A DNA stretch of 42,664 bases from Nocardia seriolae NBRC 15557 (GTDB taxonomy: Bacteria; Actinomycetota; Actinomycetes; Mycobacteriales; Mycobacteriaceae), in assembly GCF_007990715.1 (NCBI RefSeq), contig NZ_BJWY01000056.1, positions 1-42,664 of the forward strand, written 5' to 3'. Shown here in pieces: positions 26,335 to 33,902 of the stretch; positions within the stretch are counted from its first letter, which is position 1; each line of letters opens with the position of its first letter. Position numbers and translations under genes: made by a program. Below the pieces are notes generated by a model. That model saw only the letters and a program-made list of their open reading frames with translations. It searched no databases and was not told the origin of the DNA.

Positions 26335-27206
26335 GATGCCACTCCAGCAAGCAGGCGGCGATACGCGCGGCGTGTCTCGGCTGCCAGGTTGCTGTGGCGC
26401 ACCAGTTCTCCGCGCGCGAGGTGCGAGTCATAGGGTATCTCGACGATCTCGCGGACCCACCCGTCCAGATGCTCCCGCAAATGCTCAGCGATCCGAGAAT
26501 CGCTGCCCGGCAACTGATGTGACACGACAATGGTGGTGTCGCCGACAATGCCGTCGCCGGGACCCTCGCCCTGGCCGCCGAACTGGTCGTCGAGCCATTC
26601 CAGGGTGACCCGCAACCGGTTGGCGGCGTCCACCCGCGCCGGAATCGCCAGCACCAGCGCGATATCGGCGTCCTCGAGCAGCGGGCGCAGGTGGCGGCTG
26701 GCGATCGGACTGCCGCCGTCGTAGACCGGGGTATACCCGGTCTCACCGAGCGCGCGGGCGACGGTGAGATAGGTGGCGCGGCGGCGCAGCGGCGCGGGAT
26801 CGCGCCACAGCAGCCCGATTCCGGACGTCGCGCGGGACAGGCATTCCTTGAGCGGCGCGGCCTCGTCGTCGCCGCGGCCGTAGAGCCAGGCCTGCAGGCT
26901 GATCGGGCTCAGGTGCTCGTCAGCGCCGCGCAGCGCGAGATCGCTGCCCGCGAAAGTGCCGTCCACGGCCACGGTTTGCGCGCCGGCGGCGCCCAGCTCC
27001 CCCGCGATGCCCAGGGCCGTGGTGGTGGTGCCCGCTCCGCCGCAGCCACCCACCACCAGGATCGGGCGCGGCGCGGGACCGGCGTCCCCGCCGTCGCCGC
27101 GCCGCTTGCGCAAGCGCATCACCGGAGCCTTGGAACGCGCGGCAGGGCCCGGCGATTCGCCCGCGTCGGGCACCTCGTCGAGCCAGCGGCTCCAGTCCTG
27201 ATCCAT
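26331..27206 (-). CDS. ParA/MinD-like protein with a degenerate P-loop
   Basis: The 291-residue protein has a charged N-terminal tail and then a ParA/MinD-type fold. ILVVGGCGGAGTTTTALGIAGEL at about 49-71 aligns with the deviant Walker A, but CGGAGTT replaces KGGxGKT, so both the signature lysine and the P-loop lysine are lost. VAVDGTFAGSDLAL fits the switch region. ParA-like partners of secretion systems place machines at a site in the cell; without these lysines normal ATP hydrolysis is doubtful. The ATG at 27206 comes 17 bases after the stop of the membrane gene. Confidence 0.82.
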   Translation of the reverse strand: MDQDWSRWLDEVPDAGESPGPAARSKAPVMRLRKRRGDGGDAGPAPRPILVVGGCGGAGTTTTALGIAGELGAAGAQTVAVDGTFAGSDLALRGADEHLSPISLQAWLYGRGDDEAAPLKECLSRATSGIGLLWRDPAPLRRRATYLTVARALGETGYTPVYDGGSPIASRHLRPLLEDADIALVLAIPARVDAANRLRVTLEWLDDQFGGQGEGPGDGIVGDTTIVVSHQLPGSDSRIAEHLREHLDGWVREIVEIPYDSHLARGELVRHSNLAAETRRAYRRLLAGVAS

Positions 27207-27223
27207 TGTCTCCGCTCTCCTCG

Positions 27224-27883
27224 TTATCCGGCCGTAACGCCCGCGGCGGGTCCATGGTCGCCGATCATCGCGGGGGCCGTCATTTCGTTGTACGCCGCCG
27301 CGACGGCCACCGGGCCGGAACCGGGGCCCGCCTCGGGTGCGCCACCGGATTGCGGTGTGCCGCCGGGGGAATTCAGCACATACAGAGCAACTCCCCCGGC
27401 GGTGGCTAGCAAAACAATGGCAACAAACACGAAGGCCAGGCCGAAAAACCGCCGGGCCCTGGTGCGCTCGGAGCGGGCGGGCGCTTTCTCGTCGAGGGCG
27501 TCGAGCAGCTCGGTGGCGCGGTCGGGGTGACCGGCGCCGGTTTCGTCGCTCTCGGTGGGGAATTCGACGACCGTGCCGCCGCGGTAGCGGGCCGGCGGTG
27601 TGTACGAATCGCTCTCGCCGCGGTCGGTCATCCAATCCGACCAGGCGCCGTCGAAGTGGTTGCGGCGCAGCACCGATTCTGGCACCGGCGGGATGTCGTC
27701 CTCGGGTTCGGCGTCCCGGATGTAGTGCGGGAAGCGGGCCGGGCCGCCCTCGTCGGTGAAAGCCGGTTCGGTGTCGGGCTGTTCGGGGGCGGGCGCCTGG
27801 GCGTCCGGGTCCAGGGCGGGGTACCAGCGCGAGACTTTTTTGTACGACTTCAACATTTCCGCTGCGGGCACGTCGCTCTGCAT
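27224..27883 (-). CDS. Bitopic membrane protein, first gene of the secretion-like operon
   Basis: The 219-residue protein has a long acidic, Pro-rich cytosolic part (SDVPAAEMLKSYKKVSRWYPALD at the start), one transmembrane helix (FFGLAFVFVAIVLLATAGGVALYVL, about 145-170) and a short Gly/Pro-rich extracytoplasmic tail. The ATG at 27883 opens the operon; the frame stays open far upstream but runs antisense to other DNA. No family is recognised. It may connect the ParA-like protein encoded next to it with the membrane complex. Confidence 0.72.
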   Translation of the reverse strand: MQSDVPAAEMLKSYKKVSRWYPALDPDAQAPAPEQPDTEPAFTDEGGPARFPHYIRDAEPEDDIPPVPESVLRRNHFDGAWSDWMTDRGESDSYTPPARYRGGTVVEFPTESDETGAGHPDRATELLDALDEKAPARSERTRARRFFGLAFVFVAIVLLATAGGVALYVLNSPGGTPQSGGAPEAGPGSGPVAVAAAYNEMTAPAMIGDHGPAAGVTAG

Positions 27884-28195
27884 CGTCTGACCCTCTCGGC
27901 GGTCGGTCGTGGCGGACGGTGTGTTGTCGTCGATCTTCGGTGGCGCTGGTCGGTCATAGGTGGCGCTGATCGTTCCGGTCGCGCAGGACAGCCGTTCGCA
28001 ACGGTCCCGATCGAAAATTCTCTCGCATGAACAGGATTCCAACGACTCGACGCGCCGGACGACACTCCTCTGAATCCGCGCGCGCGTGCGAGTAGCAGGG
28101 TTCGCGACAACGCGTGAACGCCACGCCGACGGGGCGGTCTTCCCTCCGGATGGACCAGAATCTACATTAACAAGACCAAGAGTTTTGGAGGTTTT
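27884..28195. promoter_or_regulatory. Divergent control region with a 10-bp direct repeat
   Basis: These 312 bases separate the start of the secretion-like operon (minus) from the HSD10-like SDR (plus). GGTGGCGCTG occurs at 27939-27948 and again at 27959-27968, exactly 20 bp apart (two helical turns), about 55-85 bases upstream of the operon start. No confident -35/-10 pair is seen for the operon. A GGAGG ribosome-binding site precedes the SDR's GTG. Confidence 0.45.
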
Positions 28196-28957
28196 GTGAA
28201 GACAGCAGACATCGCCGCGGTGGTCACCGGCGGCGCTTCCGGATTGGGCCTGGCCACCGTGCGCGAACTGCACTCGGCCGGCGCGAAGGTCGTTATCCTC
28301 GATCTTCCCTCGTCCGACGGCAAGGCCATCGCCGAGGAACTCGGTGAGCGCGTGGTGTTCTCGCCCGGTGACGTGACCAGCGAAGCGGATGTGAGCGCCG
28401 CGCTGGATGCCGCCCAGGGCCTGGGCACGTTGCGAATCGCGGTGAACTGCGCGGGAATCGGCAATGCCATCAAGACGGTCGGCAAGCAGGGCGCGTTCCC
28501 GCTGGAGTCCTTCACCAAGATCATCAACGTTAACCTGATCGGAACGTTCAACGTCATCCGTCTGGCCGCCGAGCGCATCGCGGCGAGCGAGGAGGCCGAC
28601 GGCGAGCGCGGCGTCATCGTGAACACCGCCTCGGTCGCGGCCTACGACGGCCAGATCGGGCAGGCCGCCTACTCCGCCTCCAAGGGCGGCATCGTGGGCC
28701 TGACCCTGCCGGTCGCCCGCGACCTGGCCTCCTACAAGATTCGCGTGATGACCATCGCGCCGGGCCTGTTCCACACCCCGCTGTTCGCGACCCTGCCGCA
28801 GCAGGCCATCGACGCTCTGGGCGCGCAGGTGCCGCACCCCTCGCGCCTGGGCGACCCGGCCGAGTACGCGGCCCTGGTGCGCCACATCGTGGAGAACCCG
28901 ATGCTCAACGGCGAGGTGATCCGCCTCGACGGCGCGATCCGCATGGCCCCGCGGTAA
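28196..28957 (+). CDS. SDR, 3-hydroxyacyl-CoA dehydrogenase (HSD10-like)
   Basis: The 253-residue classical SDR has GGASGLG at residues 12-18, the NCAGIG turn and catalytic YSASK. The segment KQGAFPLESFTKIINVNLIGTFNVIRLAA and the ending EVIRLDGAIRMAPR are typical of HSD17B10-like 3-hydroxyacyl-CoA dehydrogenases, which act in fatty-acid or branched acyl-CoA beta-oxidation. The GTG at 28196 follows GGAGG. It is monocistronic, with a long hairpin terminator directly after it. Confidence 0.88.
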   Translation: MKTADIAAVVTGGASGLGLATVRELHSAGAKVVILDLPSSDGKAIAEELGERVVFSPGDVTSEADVSAALDAAQGLGTLRIAVNCAGIGNAIKTVGKQGAFPLESFTKIINVNLIGTFNVIRLAAERIAASEEADGERGVIVNTASVAAYDGQIGQAAYSASKGGIVGLTLPVARDLASYKIRVMTIAPGLFHTPLFATLPQQAIDALGAQVPHPSRLGDPAEYAALVRHIVENPMLNGEVIRLDGAIRMAPR

Positions 28958-28970
28958 GCACGCATACCCG

Positions 28971-29011
28971 ACGGCACCGGGTGTGAGCGGCTCGCTCGCA
29001 CCCGGTGCCGT
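28971..29011 (+). terminator. Long hairpin terminator after the SDR gene
   Basis: A 19-bp stem (28971-28989 with 28993-29011, one G-U pair) closes a 3-base loop. Core arms are GGCACCGGGTG and its near-complement. Confidence 0.8.
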
Positions 29012-29083
29012 TCGCGTTCGGGCACCGCGAATGCGGTGCGGCACCGGCACATCGAGGCCCGCCGCCACAAATGAGACATGCGC

Positions 29084-29590
29084 TCAGCGCGCGACCTCGG
29101 CGGCCCGCTCGGGCAGCAGCGCCAGCAGTTGCCGGGTGTGCCCGGGGATCTCCTCGTCGATCAGGCCCTGGAACAGATCGCGCAGCGGCAGCGGCTGATC
29201 GACCAGCAGCGTGCCCGCGGATAGCAGACGGGTCGGTACGAGGGTGTCGAGCTCGGGGCCGGACAGCGCCGCCGAGCCGAAACCGCAGAGGATCTCGGCC
29301 TGGTGGCGCAGCCGCTCGCACAGATCGCGCTGACCGCCCGCGCGCTCGATCACGCGGTCGATCGTCCAGGTATCCAAGGCGACCCGATTGTCGTAGCGGG
29401 CGTGTTCGCCCGCCGTCACCCGCGCCGCGGTGGCGATGGTGGCAGCGGTGATCAGGGAGACGTGGGCCAGAATCCGGTCGGCGTCCCATTCACCCGGGGC
29501 CGGTGGCACGGTCCGATCCGAATCCGCCACCGTGGCAGCGGCTTCCAGGAGCGCGCGATAGGCCTCGCGCAAGGCGCTGGTATCGAACAT
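29084..29590 (-). CDS. DinB-like / mycothiol-dependent isomerase-like protein
   Basis: The 168-residue helical-bundle protein has the DinB/maleylpyruvate-isomerase-N pattern: an N-terminal LREAYRALLEAAATVADSD, PAPGEWDADRILAHVS with the first metal-ligand-type His, and a late IDEEIPGHTRQLLALL with another. Such proteins often bind a metal and act with mycothiol, but the metal ligands cannot be assigned securely here. Its ATG (29590) overlaps the stop of the ArsR-SRPBCC gene (ATGA), so the two form a small operon. Confidence 0.7.
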   Translation of the reverse strand: MFDTSALREAYRALLEAAATVADSDRTVPPAPGEWDADRILAHVSLITAATIATAARVTAGEHARYDNRVALDTWTIDRVIERAGGQRDLCERLRHQAEILCGFGSAALSGPELDTLVPTRLLSAGTLLVDQPLPLRDLFQGLIDEEIPGHTRQLLALLPERAAEVAR

Positions 29591-30384
29591 CAGGAGCGGC
29601 ACGCCCGTTCCATTTCCCAGGGGGCCTGCGGGAGCACCTCGCCGGTCTCGAGCAGCGACTTGAGATTGGCCAGCACGGCGGGCCAGCCGCTCGAAATGCC
29701 CTGTAGCATTTCCTCGTTCGGCAGGTTCTCGTGGGTGACGGTGAGCCGGACGATGTCCTGGTGCGACTCGATCACGAAGGTCACCACGGACGGCGAGCGG
29801 TCCTCCTCGGGCGAGTCCTCGAAGGTGAGGACCAGGCGGTGGGGCTCGTCGACCTCGAGGATCTTGCCGATCACGTCGTTCTTGCCGGATCCGTCGACGC
29901 GGCGGTGCTCCCAGTCCGAACCGACCCGCCAGTCCGAGATATTCGCGTGGCCCCAGTACCGGGCCGTCAGGTCGGCGTCGGTGAGGGCCTTCCATACCTG
30001 TTCGGCACTGGCGTGGATGTAGGTGACGTAGACGTAGTTCGGGACCGTGGCGGTCATGGCGTACTCCTCTGCCTGGTTCTTGATGGCGCGCAGGACATCG
30101 AGCCGGGGGCGGTCGAACACGGAGATCCAGCGCTGTTCGATGTCGTGAATCGGTGTCGGATTGATGTAGTGCACCCGTTCGCGTCCGCGCCGCACCACGG
30201 TCACCAGCCCGGCGCGCTCGAGAATGTCGAGGTGCTGGGTCAGCGATTGCCGCGCCATCTGGACGCGCTCACACAGTTCACGCAGGGTCTGACCGTTGTG
30301 CTCCCGCAGCCGGTCCAACAGTAGGCGGCGGGTGCCGTCGGCCAGGGCCTTGAAGACCGCGTCCATATCGGGTTCGGGTTGCAC
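29590..30384 (-). CDS. ArsR-family regulator fused to an SRPBCC (AHSA1-like) domain
   Basis: The 264-residue protein has an N-terminal ArsR winged helix (DAVFKALADGTRRLLLDRL, TLRELCERVQMARQSLTQHLDILERAGLV). From about residue 115 an SRPBCC/AHSA1 domain follows (YVTYIHASAEQVWKALTDADLTARYWG, GWPAVLANLKSLLETGE). No cysteine metal site of the ArsR type is seen, so a hydrophobic ligand bound by the SRPBCC domain is likely. The GTG at 30384 is preferred over ATG 30366: neither has a ribosome-binding site, and GTG falls where transcription should start, so it is probably leaderless. It likely represses itself through the palindrome at its promoter. Confidence 0.82.
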   Translation of the reverse strand: MQPEPDMDAVFKALADGTRRLLLDRLREHNGQTLRELCERVQMARQSLTQHLDILERAGLVTVVRRGRERVHYINPTPIHDIEQRWISVFDRPRLDVLRAIKNQAEEYAMTATVPNYVYVTYIHASAEQVWKALTDADLTARYWGHANISDWRVGSDWEHRRVDGSGKNDVIGKILEVDEPHRLVLTFEDSPEEDRSPSVVTFVIESHQDIVRLTVTHENLPNEEMLQGISSGWPAVLANLKSLLETGEVLPQAPWEMERACRS

Positions 30385-30390
30385 GATTGA

Positions 30391-30420
30391 ATTATGCAGG
30401 CATTTACCTGCATAAGTCAA
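30391..30420 (-). promoter_or_regulatory. Promoter with an overlapping palindromic operator
   Basis: On the minus strand TTGACT (30415-30420) and CATAAT (30391-30396), 18 bases apart, form a strong promoter. The perfect inverted repeat TTATGCAGG-N6-CCTGCATAA (30392-30400 and 30407-30415) fills the spacer and touches the -10. The start of transcription would fall at about 30384, on the GTG. Confidence 0.8.
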
Positions 30421-30598
30421 CGGCGGGAGCCGCGGCGCGCCGGACACGCCCCGGCCGCACCCCCTTTCAACTGGGAATTTCGTTCTCGGACATGACAATC
30501 CGCGCATTCGCGGTCAAGATGATCAACGGCCCCCGGCCAGAATCGACATCGTTGTCTCAGCAGCGCCCCGGAGTTTCGCGGCGCGGACAGGAGTGCCA

Positions 30599-31633
30599 GT
30601 GGCGACGCCGCCGCAGACCTCGCAGCCCTCGTCGGTGATCGTGGAGACGATCCCCCCGGCGCGCATCGGCACCCGTCTGGCCCACCCCGTCCTGCGCACC
30701 ACGCTGCAGCAGTTCCTGCGCGCCGGCGCCTGGGTCGCCGACCTCGGCCCGCTCCCGGCCGAGCTGATCTTCCGGGCCACACGGCTGTCGGAGAAGCCCG
30801 CCGCCGTGCTCGGCACCCCGCGCGGCGTGCGGCGCGAACCGCTGCGATTCGAGCATTTCGACGCGGAATGGCTGTGGAGCGCACCGGTTCCGGACCCGCG
30901 GGTGGATCGCGAGGCCGCGATTCTGTACCTGCACGGCGGCGCGTTCATCGCGGGCGGGCTCAACAGCTATCGCCGCCACACCGCGCGCATGGCCGGGTGG
31001 AGCGAGTTGCCGGTGCTGACCGTCGACTACCGGCAGCTGCCCGACGCCCACCCCAACGAGAGCCTCGACGACGCGCTCACCGCGTACCGGCATCTATTGG
31101 CCGAGGGCTTCCCGCCCGGGCAGATCATCGTGGCCGGTGATTCCGCGGGCGGCGGCCTGGCCCTGCGCCTGGCGCTGACGCTGCGGGAGCTGGGTCTGCC
31201 GCTGCCGGTGGCGCTGTCGGTCACCTCGCCGTGGGCGGACTTCGACTCCACCGCCCGGCTCGCGCACCCCAACGCCCGCTACGACGCGGTGCTGCCCGCC
31301 GCGGGCCCGGACATGGTGGTGCGGCGCGGCATCACCGTCGACGGCGTCCTGGATCCGGCCTGGTCGGTGGTGAATCACGACTTCACCGGGCTGCCGCCGA
31401 TCCTGCTGCAGGTCGGCTCGCGCGAAATGCTGCTGGCCGACGCGCTCGCGGTGGCGAAGCGCGCCGAGGCAGCCGGGGTGGCGCTGCGGTTGCAGATCCG
31501 GCCCAGCGCTCCCCATACCCTCATCCATCTGGGCGCGGGCCTGCTCGCCGACGGCCGCGACGCCGCTCGCGACGCCGCCGACTTCCACCGTGCGATGATC
31601 GAACCCGGACGATCCGGACGCAACGCGGCCTGA
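30599..31633 (+). CDS. HSL-family alpha/beta-hydrolase (esterase/lipase)
   Basis: The 344-residue protein is a hormone-sensitive-lipase-type esterase. It has the oxyanion-hole HGGAF at about residues 112-116, the nucleophile elbow GDSAGG (Ser near 182), an acid in the LQVGSREMLLAD segment and His in APHTLIHL. The substrate is probably an acyl ester of short to medium chain. GTG 30599 is chosen over GTG 30593 because AGGAG (30589-30593) then has normal spacing. It lies 50 bases before an SDR gene, likely one operon. Confidence 0.85.
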   Translation: MATPPQTSQPSSVIVETIPPARIGTRLAHPVLRTTLQQFLRAGAWVADLGPLPAELIFRATRLSEKPAAVLGTPRGVRREPLRFEHFDAEWLWSAPVPDPRVDREAAILYLHGGAFIAGGLNSYRRHTARMAGWSELPVLTVDYRQLPDAHPNESLDDALTAYRHLLAEGFPPGQIIVAGDSAGGGLALRLALTLRELGLPLPVALSVTSPWADFDSTARLAHPNARYDAVLPAAGPDMVVRRGITVDGVLDPAWSVVNHDFTGLPPILLQVGSREMLLADALAVAKRAEAAGVALRLQIRPSAPHTLIHLGAGLLADGRDAARDAADFHRAMIEPGRSGRNAA

Positions 31634-31683
31634 TTCGCGACCGGCGTCCCGATCCGAGAGACCGCGATTCCCAGGAGGCCGTG

Positions 31684-32508
31684 ATGTCCCCGGAGAACCC
31701 GATGTCCCAGCCCGACAGCACCTCCCGCCCGGCCGTGTTCGTCACCGGCGCCGCCGCCGGTATCGGCCGGGCCATTGCCGCGCGCTTCGCCCGGCAGGGC
31801 TGGACGGTCGGCCTCTACGACATCGACGCCGAGGCGGTGCGCGCCACCGCCGCCGAGCTCGGCGGCCACACCGTCACCGGCTGCTTCGACGTCACCGATC
31901 CCGCGGGCTGGGAGCAGGCGCTGAAGGAGTTCGCCGACGCCACCGGCCGCCTGGACGTGCTGGTCAACAATGCGGGCATCCTGTATTCCGGTGCGTTCGG
32001 CGAACTTCCGATCGAGCGCCACCATCGCCTGGTGGACGTCAATGTCAAGGGCGTCCTCAACGGCTGCCACACCGCCCTCCCCTACCTGCGCCGCACCCCG
32101 GGCAGCCGGGTCGTCAATCTCGCCTCGGCCGCGGCGTTCTACGGCCAGCCCGGTCTGGCCACCTACGGCGCGACCAAGGCCGCGGTCCGCAGCCTCACCG
32201 AGGCCCTCGACCTGGAATGGCGGCACTTCGGCATCGAGGTCAGCGACCTGCTCCCGCTGTTCGTCGCCACCGACATGATGACCGAGGTGAACCGCGGCTC
32301 GAAGTCCGCGACCACCCTGGGCGTCCGCCTCACCCCCGACGATGTGGCGGACGCGGTGTGGCACACCGCGACTCACCGCCGCGGACTGCGCGGCCCGCAT
32401 GTCCTGGTGGGTCTACAGACCAAACTCACCAGTCTGGCCAGCCGCCTCGCCCCGCCCTTCCTGGCCCGCGCGTTCACCGGCTGGATCAGCGAGGCCGATT
32501 CACTGTAG
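31684..32508 (+). CDS. Short-chain dehydrogenase/reductase
   Basis: The 274-residue SDR has GAAAGIG near residues 22-28, NNAGIL, and a catalytic YGATK. The C-terminal extension (HVLVGLQTKLTSLASRLAPPFLARAF) is like that of membrane-associated SDRs acting on long-chain or retinol-like alcohols. The ATG at 31684 follows AGGAGG. Its place after the esterase gene suggests the two act on the same lipid, the esterase freeing an alcohol that the SDR oxidises; this is inference. Confidence 0.82.
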   Translation: MSPENPMSQPDSTSRPAVFVTGAAAGIGRAIAARFARQGWTVGLYDIDAEAVRATAAELGGHTVTGCFDVTDPAGWEQALKEFADATGRLDVLVNNAGILYSGAFGELPIERHHRLVDVNVKGVLNGCHTALPYLRRTPGSRVVNLASAAAFYGQPGLATYGATKAAVRSLTEALDLEWRHFGIEVSDLLPLFVATDMMTEVNRGSKSATTLGVRLTPDDVADAVWHTATHRRGLRGPHVLVGLQTKLTSLASRLAPPFLARAFTGWISEADSL

Positions 32509-32525
32509 GACGATCGGGAATCGAT

Positions 32526-32546
32526 ACCCGAGCTTCATCCTCGGGT
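32526..32546. terminator. Possible bidirectional terminator
   Basis: ACCCGAG (32526-32532) and CTCGGGT (32540-32546) pair around a 7-base loop between the converging SDR and lipase genes; the lipase stop lies in the loop. Confidence 0.5.
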
Positions 32547-33820
32547 GGCGACCGGTTCGATCGCGTCCACCGGGAGCGCGAACGGCGCGGCGGCGGGCCG
32601 CGACCGGGGTGGGCGGGCGGTGGCGGCCCGCATCAGCAGCGCGGCCAGACCCAGGTAGCCGCGCAGTGCGGGTAATGAGAAGGCCAGGGATGCGACGGTT
32701 TCCGTGGTTCCGGCGGGTAGCGGCCGGTCGGCGAAGCGGTCGGCCAGCCAGTTCTCCGACAGCGGGGCGGCCAGCAGGCCGAGGCTGACGTGTCCGCCCA
32801 GGATGTCGCGCAGGTAGCGGACCGAGGTGCCGCCGGCGCGGTAGCGGTCGACGAGCCGGTCCACATTGCCGCACGGGATGATCAGGTCGTGCACGCCCTG
32901 CACCACCAGGATCGGGAAGCGGGGTGGCCGGTCGCCCGGATTGAGATCGGCGAGCACCGCCCGGACCTCGGGCAGGGTGCGCAGGGTCGCGAGCGCCCCG
33001 CCGTGGTGGTCGTCCATGCGGGATCGGCCGCCGCGCAACAGCAGTGGGATGGTCGCGGCGGTCTCGGCGCGGTCCAGCAGCTCCAGCGACGCGCCGTCGA
33101 GCTGGGTGCGCAGGCTGCGGTCCAGGGCCGGGTAGGCGCGGCGCAGGCCCGCCAGGCACAGGGTGGCCAGGCCACCGAAGGTCGACCCGTTGAGCCGGAA
33201 GAAGGTCGCCTCCAGGTCGCCGACGGGCGAACCCAGCACCGCCGCAATGATATTCAGCTCCGAGGCGTAGGTCGCGGCCAGCTCGGCGGCCCAGGTGGTG
33301 GCCAGGCCGCCGCCGGAATAGCCCTGCAGCGCGACCGGGCTGTCGATGGGCAGGTCCAGGAACTCAGCGTGGCGCGCAGCCCGTCGAGGGTGCGGTGGCC
33401 GGGTTCGCGGGGCGCGCCGAACCGACCCGCGGTGCCGACGTGATCGGGGACCGACACCGCCCAGCCGCGGGTCAGCGCGTGCTCGATGAGCAGCAGCTCG
33501 AACTGCGGAATCGCACCCAGCGCGCGAGCGCCGCGCCGGAAGGCGTAGGAGGGCAGGCATTTCGAGGCGACCGCGTCGATGGCGCACTGGAACGAGACGA
33601 CCGGTCGCGGGGCCGCGGGGTCCGCGCCGAGCGGCAGCAGCACGGTGGTGACCGCCGCCTCGGCGCGCCCGTGCAGGTCATTGCTGCGAAACAGCAACTG
33701 GGTGGCGGTGATTCGCTGCGGTATCGCCCCGAGCAGCGCCAATTCCACCGGCCGCGACCGTACTACCGCGCCCGGCGCGACCCGGGCCAGGCCGCGCGGC
33801 CACCGGTAGAACGGATCCAC
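32535..33820 (-). pseudogene. Secretory-lipase family protein, broken by one missing base
   Basis: Two overlapping frames make one LIP-type lipase. The first (33820 down to about 33365) carries DPFYRWPRGLARVAPGAVV and ends RTLDGLRATL. The second (about 33365 to 32535) carries EFLDLPIDS, the nucleophile elbow GYSGGG, the acid segment VVQGVHDLIIP and the GGHVSLGLLA histidine. Adding one G next to 33365 would join RATL to EFLDLP and give about 428 residues, a normal length. GTG 33820 is the first clear start; no signal peptide is seen. It may be a real pseudogene or a sequencing error, as hisS has a similar one-base loss. Confidence 0.82.
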
Positions 33821-33902
33821 TTCGGGCAGCGGCGGCGTTTCCCCGAAACCGGACGCGATAATGCCAATCCCCTTTCGACCGAACGGTTTCCGACAGCAAT
33901 GC

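Noticed and set aside
13565..28195. Attachment-site repeats or a tRNA gene flanking the secretion block
   Set aside because: I could find no tRNA-like sequence or matching direct repeats at the two ends by eye.
27884..29068. A long upstream extension of the first secretion-operon gene
   Set aside because: It runs antisense through the HSD10-like SDR; the ATG at 27883 begins the part that looks like a protein.
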